From positions 1 to 40,691 of the forward strand of contig JANJFQ010000005.1 of NCBI GenBank assembly GCA_025435355.1: 40,691 nucleotides of DNA, written 5' to 3'. A program made the translations under genes and the position numbers. Positions 23,050 to 31,019 of this stretch are shown piece after piece. This stretch comes from Candidatus Methanophagales archaeon (GTDB lineage: Archaea; Halobacteriota; Syntropharchaeia; Alkanophagales; Methanospirareceae). Numbering within the stretch: position 1 is the first letter of the stretch; each line of letters starts with the position of its first letter. The notes beneath the pieces were generated by a model, which saw only the letters and a program-made list of their open reading frames with translations, made no database searches and was not told where the DNA came from.

Positions 23050-23169
23050 ATGGAGTACGAGATAAAAAGAATTGCAGCAGTTCTATGTGCAGCACTGGTA
23101 TTAGCAGCAATCAGTGTCCCATTTGCTTCTGCGTATGACGGCATGGTAGATCGAACCAGAACACAATAG
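23050..23169 (+). CDS. Short secreted peptide or truncated surface-protein N-terminus
   Basis: A 39-residue frame starting MEYEIKRIAAVLCAALVLAA and continuing to a signal-peptidase-like site (PFASAYDG), then stopping 10 residues later. A strong AGGAGG ribosome-binding site lies 12 nt before the ATG. The whole product is almost only a signal peptide, so it is probably the 5' remnant of a larger exported protein. A genuine tiny secreted peptide is the alternative. Confidence 0.45.
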   Translation: MEYEIKRIAAVLCAALVLAAISVPFASAYDGMVDRTRTQ

Positions 23170-23185
23170 GGTTTTAGTGACCACG

Positions 23186-23788
23186 TTATCCGCCCTTTCT
23201 CTCCATCCGGTATATATCCACTGCTATGAACTTCTTTTCCTTTTTATGAAACCAGAATCTCCTTTTCAAAGGAAAGGCGACTGGAAAACGAACAATCGCT
23301 GCATGAGGAACAAGACTTTTTAAAAAGGATTCACTGCCTGCATTGTGTATAGAATAAACAACAGGAGCGATTTCAAATGCTTTCTCCAAAAATATTCTAT
23401 CGGCATGCCGGTTTTTCCTCTGCGCACCAAAAGGAGGATTCATCACCACCGCATCGCATTTTCCTTCCACTTCTCGCACGTCACACCTTTTAAATTCCAC
23501 TTCCACACCCAAACGCTCGCTATTCGTTTGTGCAACTTCTATCGCCTTCTCGTCTCTATCTATCCCTATCACTTCTTTCGCACCCAATAATTTCGCACCT
23601 ATCCCAAGTATTCCGTTACCACATCCGAGGTCATACACAACACGATTTTCGATATCACCGTTCATAAAAGCGAAATGAAGTAATTCGGAAGCTACCGTAG
23701 CGGGCGTTGAATATTGCTCCTCGTCTGCATCCGGCTCCTTTATGTCCTCTACGGTTTCTAACAGTATTTCCAGTTCCTTTTTCTTCAT
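23186..23788 (-). CDS. METTL5-like RNA (adenine-N6) methyltransferase
   Basis: A 200-residue Rossmann methyltransferase. It has VYDLGCGNGILGIGAKLLGA (SAM motif I), GIDRDEKAIEVAQ (motif II) and VMNPPFGAQRKNRHADRIFL (NPPF catalytic motif). The size and the NPPFG..HADRIFL pattern match the archaeal METTL5 group that methylates rRNA adenines. It is transcribed divergently from hppA. Confidence 0.85.
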   Translation of the reverse strand: MKKKELEILLETVEDIKEPDADEEQYSTPATVASELLHFAFMNGDIENRVVYDLGCGNGILGIGAKLLGAKEVIGIDRDEKAIEVAQTNSERLGVEVEFKRCDVREVEGKCDAVVMNPPFGAQRKNRHADRIFLEKAFEIAPVVYSIHNAGSESFLKSLVPHAAIVRFPVAFPLKRRFWFHKKEKKFIAVDIYRMERKGG

Positions 23789-23811
23789 TTTTGGACTCGT
23801 CGTGTAAAAAA

Positions 23812-23834
23812 AACGGATATTTATATATAGGATG
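23812..23834. promoter_or_regulatory. Divergent promoter region of the methylase and hppA
   Basis: CGGATATTTATATATAGGAT holds a TATA-like element about 25 nt from the methylase start on the minus strand. hppA is ~85 nt away on the plus strand and may use a second element. Confidence 0.4.
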
Positions 23835-23912
23835 AGAAAAAGAAAAGTGCAGTAGAGAATAATGAAGAGTAGATATATAGAAGTGTTGAGAAAACTGAGG
23901 TGAGAGAGAAAA

Positions 23913-26027
23913 GTGGACTTGCTGTGGTTAGCACCGATTGCAGGGCTCGTAAGTTTGATATTCGCAGCGATATTCGCTGTTTATACGATTAAACAGGAAT
24001 CAGGCAGCGAAAAAATGAATGCAATCTCTGAAGCTATTCAAGAGGGTGCATCTGCTTACTTGAACAGGCAATATAAGACTGTTGCAGTCGTTGCAGTCCT
24101 AATCGCAGTGATTTTATTCGTTGCACTTTCGCATGCTTTTGAGGGCGGGTTTTTCGATTCGGGACGGATTGCAATAGGGTTTCTGGCTGGAGCCGCATGT
24201 TCTGCCGCTGCGGGTTATATCGGCATGTCGGTTTCGACAAGGGGCAACGTCCGTGTTGCGCAAGCAGCATTCGCTGGTGTGCGCAAGGCACTTGCAATTG
24301 CATTCAAAGGCGGTGCAGTAACGGGACTTGCAGTCGTTGGGCTCGCGTTACTCGGAACAAGCTGTTTTTACATTCTTTTCGGCGGAGGTTCGCATGCAGT
24401 TAACCTCATTGTGGGCTATGGTTTCGGTGCTTCGTTGATTTCACTATTCGCAAGGATTGGCGGTGGAATCTACACAAAAGCGGCAGACGTTGGTGCTGAC
24501 CTGGTAGGTAAGGTAGAGGCGGGGATTCCGGAGGACGACCCGAGAAATGCAGGCGTAATTGCCGACAACGTTGGCGATAACGTAGGTGACTGTGCAGGCA
24601 TGGGAGCAGACCTGTTTGAAACTTACGTAGTTACGGCGATTGCGGCAATGCTGATCGGCGGTTTAATAATAAATGCAGGAGAAGTAACAAAAGTTTTTCC
24701 AGGCGTTGCTGCCGATTTAGCACTTATCGAATATCCTCTCATTTTAGGTGCGGTTGCAATCTTCGCATCCATAATTGCAATCTTCGCAGTGAGAATGGGC
24801 AAGCGAGAGAACATCATGGGAACGTTATACAAGGGCGTGATTACCGCTGCAGTGCTCAGTGTAATTCTGTTCTATCCGGTAACAGCAGCATTAATCGGAA
24901 CCGATCTAACCGGAATTTCAATTTTCATCTCAGCGGTCGTTGGAATAATAATAATGGCTCTCATGGTCATCGCTACCGAATATTTCACACAGATGCATTC
25001 GCCGGTAAAGGCAATTGCAGACGCAAGCAAAGCGGGCGCGGGCACCAATCTGATTACAGGTCTTGCAGTTGGTATGATGTCCACAGGCTTGCCGGTGATA
25101 ATTATATGCAGTGGGATACTGGTTGCGTATTTCGTGCCTTTCCTGGTTACGGGTGCTGAGATTGCGGGACTATACGGGATTTCAATTGCCGCGGTCGCTA
25201 TGCTCTCGACCACCGGTATCATCGTTGCACTCGATTCTTACGGTCCGATTACAGACAATGCTGGTGGTATTGCGGAAATGGCGGACTTACCGCCGGAAGT
25301 TAGAGAGACTACCGATAAGCTCGATGCCGTTGGTAACACAACGAAAGCCGTGACAAAAGGGTATGCTGTCGCATCAGCGGCAATTGCCGCATTAGCTCTT
25401 TTCTCTGATTATTTACATAAAGTAGGACTATCACCGGAACAATTTAGCCTTTTCAATCCACTCGTGCTCGTAGGATTATTAATCGGCGGACTGTTGCCTT
25501 TTATTTTCAGCTCGGTTATGATGCGTGCCGTGGGAAGAGGAGCATTTAAGGTTGTTGAAGAGGTGAGAAGGCAGTTCAAGGAGATACCGGGGATATGGGA
25601 AGGCAAGACAAAGCCGGAATACGGTAAATGCGTTGACATCGTGACGTCCGCAGCGTTAAGGGAAATGATAGTGCCGGGAATGATTGCGGTAGTGGTGCCA
25701 GTAGTTGTAGGTCTTTTACTTGGTGCGATTGCATTAGGCGGGCTGTTAATCGGTGTGATTATTTCTGGATTGATGCTCGCTCTGATGATGGCAAATGGCG
25801 GCGCAGCCTGGGACAATGCGAAAAAGATGATAGAGGACGGTTATCTTGGTGGTAAGGGAAGCGATGCACATAAAGCGGCAGTCGTAGGCGATACGGTAGG
25901 TGACCCTTTCAAGGATACCGCAGGTCCTGCAATTAATCCGCTGATTAAGGCGATGACTATGGTTGCAATCCTGTTCTCGTCTTTGTTCCTTGCTTATGGG
26001 ATTCTACCGCAGGTGTGGGTGGTATGA
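23913..26027 (+). CDS. hppA: Membrane-bound H+-translocating pyrophosphatase
   Basis: A 704-residue protein with about 16 membrane helices. It has the pyrophosphate-binding sequence DVGADLVGKVEAGIPEDDPR, followed by NAGVIADNVGDNVGDCAGMG, and the C-terminal GDTVGDPFKDTAGPAINPLI. GNTTKAVTKGYAVAS carries Lys where K+-dependent enzymes have Ala, so this is the K+-independent, proton-pumping type. It couples PPi hydrolysis to H+ export. Start GTG 23913 with an upstream GAGGTGAG. Confidence 0.96.
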   Translation: MDLLWLAPIAGLVSLIFAAIFAVYTIKQESGSEKMNAISEAIQEGASAYLNRQYKTVAVVAVLIAVILFVALSHAFEGGFFDSGRIAIGFLAGAACSAAAGYIGMSVSTRGNVRVAQAAFAGVRKALAIAFKGGAVTGLAVVGLALLGTSCFYILFGGGSHAVNLIVGYGFGASLISLFARIGGGIYTKAADVGADLVGKVEAGIPEDDPRNAGVIADNVGDNVGDCAGMGADLFETYVVTAIAAMLIGGLIINAGEVTKVFPGVAADLALIEYPLILGAVAIFASIIAIFAVRMGKRENIMGTLYKGVITAAVLSVILFYPVTAALIGTDLTGISIFISAVVGIIIMALMVIATEYFTQMHSPVKAIADASKAGAGTNLITGLAVGMMSTGLPVIIICSGILVAYFVPFLVTGAEIAGLYGISIAAVAMLSTTGIIVALDSYGPITDNAGGIAEMADLPPEVRETTDKLDAVGNTTKAVTKGYAVASAAIAALALFSDYLHKVGLSPEQFSLFNPLVLVGLLIGGLLPFIFSSVMMRAVGRGAFKVVEEVRRQFKEIPGIWEGKTKPEYGKCVDIVTSAALREMIVPGMIAVVVPVVVGLLLGAIALGGLLIGVIISGLMLALMMANGGAAWDNAKKMIEDGYLGGKGSDAHKAAVVGDTVGDPFKDTAGPAINPLIKAMTMVAILFSSLFLAYGILPQVWVV

Positions 26028-26737
26028 AAGCGAAGAAATGTGTAATTTGTAATGTTCGTAAGAGTAAGAGGTTTTGCGTAAAGGAGAACGAATTCATCTG
26101 CTCTCGATGTTGTGGATTAATCAGAGACCCGCAACTATGCCCTAACGATTGTCCATATCTTAGTAGTTTGACAGAGAAGGAAGAAGCGGGCGAATTGCCT
26201 TTATACAAAGTCGTGATGACTACACCAAAGGGCAGTAGGAGTATTGTGATCGCAAGGGAGAAAGAGAATGGAAACCTTCAATTCATCTCCGTTCTGGTAG
26301 ATGAGTGGAAGATGGGACTAAAAGATTGCTTCGGAGAGCATGATATATCAAAGAAGGATTTCAACAGGCTTGTAGCACGGCTACCTTCTTCTTATGCTGA
26401 TGCCGACCTAAATGAGTGCAAAGAGATAATCAAGCGCGGCATACTTATCGCGGAGACTCTAGACTTGAGCATACCAAGGGAAATCAGGGAGTTCAAACAC
26501 ATTTTGGGCGACCTTGACAAAGTTGAGGTTACTGGTTCGCTGTACAAATGTTTTGAATGTGGAAAAGGTGATTTGTCTGAGGATATAGTGGAACAGATTA
26601 AAAAAGTGACACTGCATGACATAGCTGATGGCGTTTGCGGCTCTGAAGGGGAGACGATGCTTTATTTCGTATGCGATAAATGTGGAGAGGAAGAAGGAGC
26701 GGAAGAAGAAGAGGCTGAGGAAGAAGATAAAGGGTGA
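26024..26737 (+). CDS. Cys-rich zinc-ribbon protein of unknown function
   Basis: About 237 residues, coupled to hppA by an ATGA overlap. The N-terminus (CVICNVRKSKRFCVKENEFI, then CSRCCGLIRDPQLCPNDCPY) holds Cys pairs for two zinc sites. A third pair lies near the C-terminus (CFECGKGD..CDKCGEEEG), followed by a Glu-rich tail. No enzymatic motif is seen. The overlap with hppA suggests coordinated synthesis, but a functional link is not demonstrated. Confidence 0.6.
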   Translation: MKAKKCVICNVRKSKRFCVKENEFICSRCCGLIRDPQLCPNDCPYLSSLTEKEEAGELPLYKVVMTTPKGSRSIVIAREKENGNLQFISVLVDEWKMGLKDCFGEHDISKKDFNRLVARLPSSYADADLNECKEIIKRGILIAETLDLSIPREIREFKHILGDLDKVEVTGSLYKCFECGKGDLSEDIVEQIKKVTLHDIADGVCGSEGETMLYFVCDKCGEEEGAEEEEAEEEDKG

Positions 26738-26774
26738 AAAATCTCAAATCACAATCTCTAAATAAAAACAAAAT

Positions 26775-26963
26775 ATGTGCGAATCAAGCGTGTTAATAGA
26801 AAGAAAGGGAAGCAAAGAATTGCTGATGGAAGATGTGGTTCACGTAGAAGTAGATGGAGAGGATATAAAACTCAGGGGGATATTAGGCGAGACACAACAC
26901 GCAAAAGGAAGGATAAAGGAAATAAATCTGATGGAGCATACAATCGTGATAGAAATTCTTTGA
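26775..26963 (+). CDS. CooT-family nickel-binding protein
   Basis: A 62-residue protein beginning MCESSVLIERKGSKELLMED and ending GRIKEINLMEHTIVIEIL, the signature of the small CooT family (COG1532). The conserved Cys2 provides the nickel site. In CooT of carbon monoxide dehydrogenase systems it helps nickel delivery. No CODH gene is in this window. Complete and of typical size. Confidence 0.85.
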   Translation: MCESSVLIERKGSKELLMEDVVHVEVDGEDIKLRGILGETQHAKGRIKEINLMEHTIVIEIL

Positions 26964-26987
26964 TAAAACCTAAATCATAAGCACTAA

Positions 26988-27030
26988 AATTTAGGATTTA
27001 TATAATCCATAAGGTATTGAGAAATTACAG
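26988..27030 (+). promoter_or_regulatory. Promoter of the B3/B4 gene, copy of the tRNA-Leu promoter
   Basis: ATTTAGGATTTATATAATCC, then ATAAGGTATTGAGAAATTAC and AG, ends directly at the ATG. The TATA box lies ~27-35 nt upstream, implying a nearly leaderless mRNA. It shares 19 consecutive bases (AGGTATTGAGAAATTACAG) with the tRNA-Leu upstream region. Confidence 0.65.
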
Positions 27031-27699
27031 ATGCGCCTCGTTATAGAAGAAGCAGTGCGTGAAAAATTTGAGATAAGCATTGGCATTGCGGAGATAAGAG
27101 GAGTAAGGCAAAAGGAAAGCAGTGAAATAAGCAAAGAAATAGCAGAAGTTGAGGAGGAAATAAAAAGGAAATATAGAATTGACGAAGTAAAGGACTTAAG
27201 AATAATCAGAATGCAAAGAGACTTCTTCTGGCGAATGGGTGTTGACCCGACAAAAGTTAGACCGGCATCAGAGGCGTTACTGAGAAGGATTTTGCTGAAT
27301 AAAGGGCTGCCGAGAATATCGCCAATTGTGGATGCCTATAATCTCGCATCAGTGAAGACACTGCTTACCTTCAGCTCTTTTGACCTCGAGCGAATAGCCT
27401 CACCTTTGTCCGTGAGGTTCTCGAAAGATGGTGAAGCGGTGACTTTGATTGGGAATAGGAGAAAAGAATTAACGTGCAAAGAGATAGTCCTTACGGATTC
27501 GGCAAAGATACTGTGCGTATACGTGCACGGAGACGTGGAGGAGACGAAGGTAACCGATTCTACGAAGGACGTGCTTTTAGTTGCTTATGGCATCCCTGGT
27601 CTGTCTAAGGAAGAACTCAAAGAAGGTGTAATTACGGCATCGAATTATATAAAGAAGTTTGCGGATGGTGCGGTTATGATGGTGGAGGTGCATGAGTGA
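27031..27699 (+). CDS. B3/B4 tRNA-binding domain protein (PheRS editing-domain-like)
   Basis: A 222-residue protein. It has FFWRMGVDPTKVRPASEALL, RRILLNKGLPRISPIVDAYN and later ELTCKEIVLTDSAKILC, the conserved pattern of stand-alone B3/B4 domains related to the editing domain of phenylalanyl-tRNA synthetase beta. A trans-editing role on mischarged tRNA is possible but unproven. It starts at ATG 27031 just after its promoter element. Confidence 0.85.
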   Translation: MRLVIEEAVREKFEISIGIAEIRGVRQKESSEISKEIAEVEEEIKRKYRIDEVKDLRIIRMQRDFFWRMGVDPTKVRPASEALLRRILLNKGLPRISPIVDAYNLASVKTLLTFSSFDLERIASPLSVRFSKDGEAVTLIGNRRKELTCKEIVLTDSAKILCVYVHGDVEETKVTDSTKDVLLVAYGIPGLSKEELKEGVITASNYIKKFADGAVMMVEVHE

Positions 27700-27714
27700 A
27701 TTTGATAGAACATA

Positions 27715-27846
27715 GTTCAGATTCTGTGCTGCGTGCCCTGCTTCCATGTGCACATATCTAATTCCTCGTTCTCCGTATTTCCATATTATCCCCTCCTTCA
27801 GCGCTTTTTCCTTGAATTCTCTGGATGTTTGAGAAAGGTCAACCAC
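27715..27846 (-). pseudogene. Nitroreductase/SagB-type dehydrogenase fragment
   Basis: The minus strand reads IIWKYGERGIRYVHMEAGHA and AQNL, a conserved segment of SagB/ThcOx-type FMN nitroreductases. Only ~40 codons remain, and both ends are lost. It lies in the gap between the B3/B4 gene and khtT. Confidence 0.55.
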
Positions 27847-27893
27847 AATTACTTTTTATCTTTTACTTACGATATTAAAGTGGACGTTGTCAA

Positions 27894-28376
27894 ATGCGAA
27901 TATCCGAACTTCCCGAAATAGGCACGAAGTATGAGATAGAAAGTCCAAAAGGGGATAAAGTAGCGGTCATATTTTTGACGACCGGTGAGATAGAACTCTA
28001 TGTGTTAGAAGCTGGTGCTGAAAAGCCTTCGGTTACAAGGCTGACCTCGGAAGAAGCACGACGTGTCGGAAGCGTTCTGACCGGGGCGATGCTCACAATA
28101 GAGCGAGAAGACGTTGAGGTATCGTTTTCCGAAATTTCTGACCTCCGAATAAATATCCATGTATGCCCGGTAACAAAGTATGTGATAGGAAAGAGTATCG
28201 AGGATTTGGCGATCAGGAAAAAAACGGGCGTCACGATAATAGCAATATCGAGAAGGGGACAGAGCATCATCAGCCCACCGCCGGAAACGGTCCTCGAAGA
28301 GGGAGACCTGATAGTGGTGATAGGTGAGCACGAGCAAATAAGGGCATGTGCGAGGGAGATTCTTGGTGTTAAATGA
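27894..28376 (+). CDS. khtT: KhtT-like TrkA-C regulatory subunit of a K+/H+ antiporter
   Basis: A 160-residue soluble protein. The C-terminal half (VIGKSIEDLAIRKKTGVTII, AISRRGQ, LEEGDLIVVIGEHEQI) is a TrkA-C/RCK-C domain. The N-terminal half is a small beta-rich domain seen in KhtT. Its stop overlaps the antiporter start by 4 nt. In Bacillus the KhtT subunit gates the KhtU transporter in response to ions or nucleotides. Confidence 0.85.
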   Translation: MRISELPEIGTKYEIESPKGDKVAVIFLTTGEIELYVLEAGAEKPSVTRLTSEEARRVGSVLTGAMLTIEREDVEVSFSEISDLRINIHVCPVTKYVIGKSIEDLAIRKKTGVTIIAISRRGQSIISPPPETVLEEGDLIVVIGEHEQIRACAREILGVK

Positions 28377-29542
28377 CCTTTCTGCTGGATTTAGCTATTG
28401 TAACGGTCTCTTGCTTAGCCCTTGGACTGGCATCGAAATATCTGAGGCAAGCCGCAATCCCTGCATACATAATCGCAGGAATACTCCTCGGAAAGAGTGG
28501 CTTCAACTTAATAACCTCATACGAGTTCGTCCAGTGGCTGGGTAAGATCGGTGTAATCCTCTTGATGTTCTACATCGGACACGAGTTCAACTTCAAAGGT
28601 ATAAGTGAGCCGGGAAGGGTATTCACGGGTTGCACGGACTTCTTTGTGAATTTCATCGCGGGGTTTTCGCTGGGGCTCCTCATTGGCTTGAGCCCATTAG
28701 AGGCTTTCATACTCGCATCAGCAGTTTACATCAGCAGTTCTGCAATAGTCATATCCTCGCTGATAGAGAACAAGAGACTGATCTACCCGGAAGCAGAGAC
28801 CGTTGTGTGGCTGATGGTCTTCGAGGACATAATACTGGCGATTCTGCTCGTGGTGCTGACTTCCATTATGTCTGGCAGCCTCGCCATGATTCCCGTGTCC
28901 TTAGCAAAGACTTTGCTGTTCATTGTATTCATCTTAGTTCTCATCAGAAGGCTAAGCAACTTCATCTCTCCTCTGTTTGAGCGAGATGATGAAATACCTA
29001 TACTGCTTATTTTCGCACTCATATTCGGATTTTCGGCAATTGCGCATCGCCTGATTGTTTCTGAAGTGATTGTTGCATTTTTCCTCGGCTCTGCACTCTC
29101 AGGGGTCAAGTCCTTCAGGAATCTCTTCGGAGCCACCATTTCATTTAAGAACTTATTCCTCACCATCTTCTTCTTCTCTTTCGGTATGATGTTCCAATTC
29201 AAATTTGAAACATTGTCCTCGGCAGATTTTGTCCTCGCACTCACCGCACTTATAACTCTGTCTATCTTAGGAAAGTTCGTCAGTGGTGCAATCATCGGGA
29301 AGACAGTGCACGGGTCGCTTGAAACTGGATTGCGGGTCGGGGCATACACGACGCCAAGAGGCGAGTTTTCAATTGTGCTGCTGGCTGTTGCAGTCGGAAT
29401 GGAAACGGGCATTTCAGAGCTATTATTATCGCTTGTCGTTGCTTACGTAATCATTCTTTCAATCATGGGTTCTTTCTTCGCCAAACACGGCAATAGGATT
29501 GGCAGAACAATGATAGTTGGCATTAATAAATTGTTGCCGTAG
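28373..29542 (+). CDS. khtU: CPA2-family K+(Na+)/H+ antiporter, KhtU-like
   Basis: A 389-residue membrane protein with ~12 hydrophobic segments. It has IPAYIIAGILLGKSGFNLIT, ILLMFYIGHEFNFKG, SAVYISSSAIVISSLIENKR, and a late TTPRGEFSIVLLAVAVGMET motif typical of CPA2 exchangers. There is no C-terminal TrkA-N domain, consistent with regulation by the separate khtT product. The pair probably exports K+ in exchange for protons for pH and osmotic balance. Confidence 0.9.
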   Translation: MTFLLDLAIVTVSCLALGLASKYLRQAAIPAYIIAGILLGKSGFNLITSYEFVQWLGKIGVILLMFYIGHEFNFKGISEPGRVFTGCTDFFVNFIAGFSLGLLIGLSPLEAFILASAVYISSSAIVISSLIENKRLIYPEAETVVWLMVFEDIILAILLVVLTSIMSGSLAMIPVSLAKTLLFIVFILVLIRRLSNFISPLFERDDEIPILLIFALIFGFSAIAHRLIVSEVIVAFFLGSALSGVKSFRNLFGATISFKNLFLTIFFFSFGMMFQFKFETLSSADFVLALTALITLSILGKFVSGAIIGKTVHGSLETGLRVGAYTTPRGEFSIVLLAVAVGMETGISELLLSLVVAYVIILSIMGSFFAKHGNRIGRTMIVGINKLLP

Positions 29543-29635
29543 GCTCATCGGTATCAGTGACTTGAAATTTGAATGGGAAATAGTTTAGCAATTTCTTTTA
29601 ATTTTAAATTTATAAACACTATATTTGTTCTTGAA

Positions 29636-30691
29636 ATGATAAACGCGGGAATAATAGGCGGAGCGGGATACACGGGTCTTGAGTTAGTAAGACTACTTTT
29701 GATGCATCAAAAGGTGAAAATATCGGTGGTAACGTCAAGGAGATACAAAGGTGAGAAGGTAAGCGATGTGAATCCCCACCTGTTCCCTTTTATCGAACTC
29801 GACTACGAAGACGTTGATACAAAAGAGATAGCGGATAGAAGCGATATTGTATTTGTTGCTGTTCCTCATGGCAGTGCAATGGACTACGTGCCGGAGTTAA
29901 TAGAAAGAGGAGCGAAGGTGATAGACCTGAGCGCCGACTACCGGCTGAAAAAGGAAGAATACGAAAGGATATACAAGCGAGAACATAAGGACAAAGAAGA
30001 AAGAGATGCGGTATATGGACTGACGGAATTGCATCCAGAGGTAGCAGAAGCTGATTTAGTGGCGAATCCCGGATGCTATCCCACGGGTGCAATACTTGCA
30101 GTTGCACCGCTGGTAAAAGAAAAAGAAGTAAGCCCTTACAGGGCTTGCGGGGTCGTGGGGCAGAGCCCCACAATGGTAAAACAAGTGGTATTCGATTCGA
30201 AATCCGGGATATCGGGTGCAGGAGTAGAACCATCAGAAACGTCCCATTTCCCCAATCTCGCTGAAAATATCATTCCTTATCAAATAACGGAGCACCGGCA
30301 TGCTGCAGAGATGAGAATGGAATTACACGTAAAAGTGAGCTTCACTCCGCATGTCATACCCTCCATAAGAGGCATACTCACCACTGCGCATGTTTTCCTG
30401 GATACAAGAGTAACAAAAACACATGACGAAATCGAAGAAATATACAAGCAGTTTTACGATGGTAAGCGATTTATACGATTAAGGAATGGGATGCCATCTT
30501 TGAGCTCCGTGCGAGGCACTAACTTCTGCGATATCTGGCTCGAAGTAGAAAAAAAAAGCGATAGGATAGTGGTGATTTCAGCAATTGACAACCTTGTTAA
30601 AGGAGGCTCCGGTCAGGCTATACAGAATATGAATTTGATGTTCGGACTGGAGGAAGGAGAAGGGCTGTGGTTCCCGGGACTTGTTCCTTGA
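29636..30691 (+). CDS. argC: N-acetyl-gamma-glutamyl-phosphate reductase ArgC, carrying an inserted element
   Basis: About 351 residues. The Rossmann N-terminus INAGIIGGAGYTGLELVRLL and catalytic NPGCYPTGAILAVAP (with the active Cys) mark ArgC, which reduces N-acetylglutamyl phosphate in arginine synthesis (LysW-type relatives share the fold). Residues ~165-181 (VSPYRACGVVGQSPTM) are encoded by the 43-bp double-hairpin element and are not expected in the family. The frame is kept. The start is ATG 29636; a TATA (AAATTTATAAAC) lies ~25 nt before. Confidence 0.9.
   Translation: MINAGIIGGAGYTGLELVRLLLMHQKVKISVVTSRRYKGEKVSDVNPHLFPFIELDYEDVDTKEIADRSDIVFVAVPHGSAMDYVPELIERGAKVIDLSADYRLKKEEYERIYKREHKDKEERDAVYGLTELHPEVAEADLVANPGCYPTGAILAVAPLVKEKEVSPYRACGVVGQSPTMVKQVVFDSKSGISGAGVEPSETSHFPNLAENIIPYQITEHRHAAEMRMELHVKVSFTPHVIPSIRGILTTAHVFLDTRVTKTHDEIEEIYKQFYDGKRFIRLRNGMPSLSSVRGTNFCDIWLEVEKKSDRIVVISAIDNLVKGGSGQAIQNMNLMFGLEEGEGLWFPGLVP
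30129..30171 (+). repeat. Double-hairpin element inside argC
   Basis: TAAGCCCTTACAGGGCTTGC is followed by GGGGTCGTGGGGCAGAGCCC and CAC. It is 41/43 identical to the intergenic copy at 20923-20965, and both hairpins are perfect here. It lies in the region between the catalytic Cys and the VFDSKSGISGAG motif. Confidence 0.85.
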
Positions 30692-30884
30692 TTTGCTTAA
30701 AATCTTTTGCTGTTTTTCGCAAATGCCCTTCTGCAATATTTGATGGAATAGAAACCGCAGCCCTTCTCATCTGTGTGCGTAAACCATATTTCTCTTCCTC
30801 TGGAAATGTGGCGGTAATTTTATAGACCATCTCTACAAGTTCAATCCCTTTTTGCCACACTTGTAATTCCTTTAAACTCTTCAT
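30618..30884 (-). pseudogene. Four-helix-bundle (23S rRNA intervening-sequence type) protein, 3' truncated
   Basis: Residues 1-66 (LKELQVWQKGIELVEMVYKI, then TQMRRAAVSIPSNIAEGHLR) match the S23/IVP-like four-helix-bundle family of about 120 residues. After TAKDFKQ the frame runs into the 3' end of argC on the opposite strand and becomes unrelated (EQVPGTTALLLPP). The last two helices are lost. I infer a truncation at the argC boundary. Confidence 0.75.
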
Positions 30885-30947
30885 CGTTAACCCTTCTTTT
30901 TCAGTAGATTATAAGTTTGTCTTTTTAGTGGCTTAGTCTCTCGGTTA

Positions 30948-31019
30948 TCTAAACCGCTAACTCGCTAAACCGCTAACTCGCTAAACCGCTAACCAGCTAA
31001 ACCGCTAACCCGCTAAGCC
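30948..31019. repeat. 16-bp tandem repeat
   Basis: Four units of CTAAACCGCTAACTCG (third and fourth end CAG and CCG) plus a partial fifth. The array overlaps the 3' end of the epimerase gene and encodes its last residues and stop. No CRISPR-like spacers. Confidence 0.85.

Noticed and set aside
30073-30264. A plus-strand ORF containing KPLQGLRGRGAEPHNG, similar to an ORF at 20818-21030
   Set aside because: The similarity reflects the shared 43-bp double-hairpin element read in a noncoding frame, not a protein family.
30948-31019. Possible CRISPR array
   Set aside because: The units are contiguous 16-mers with no spacers, so it is a simple tandem repeat.
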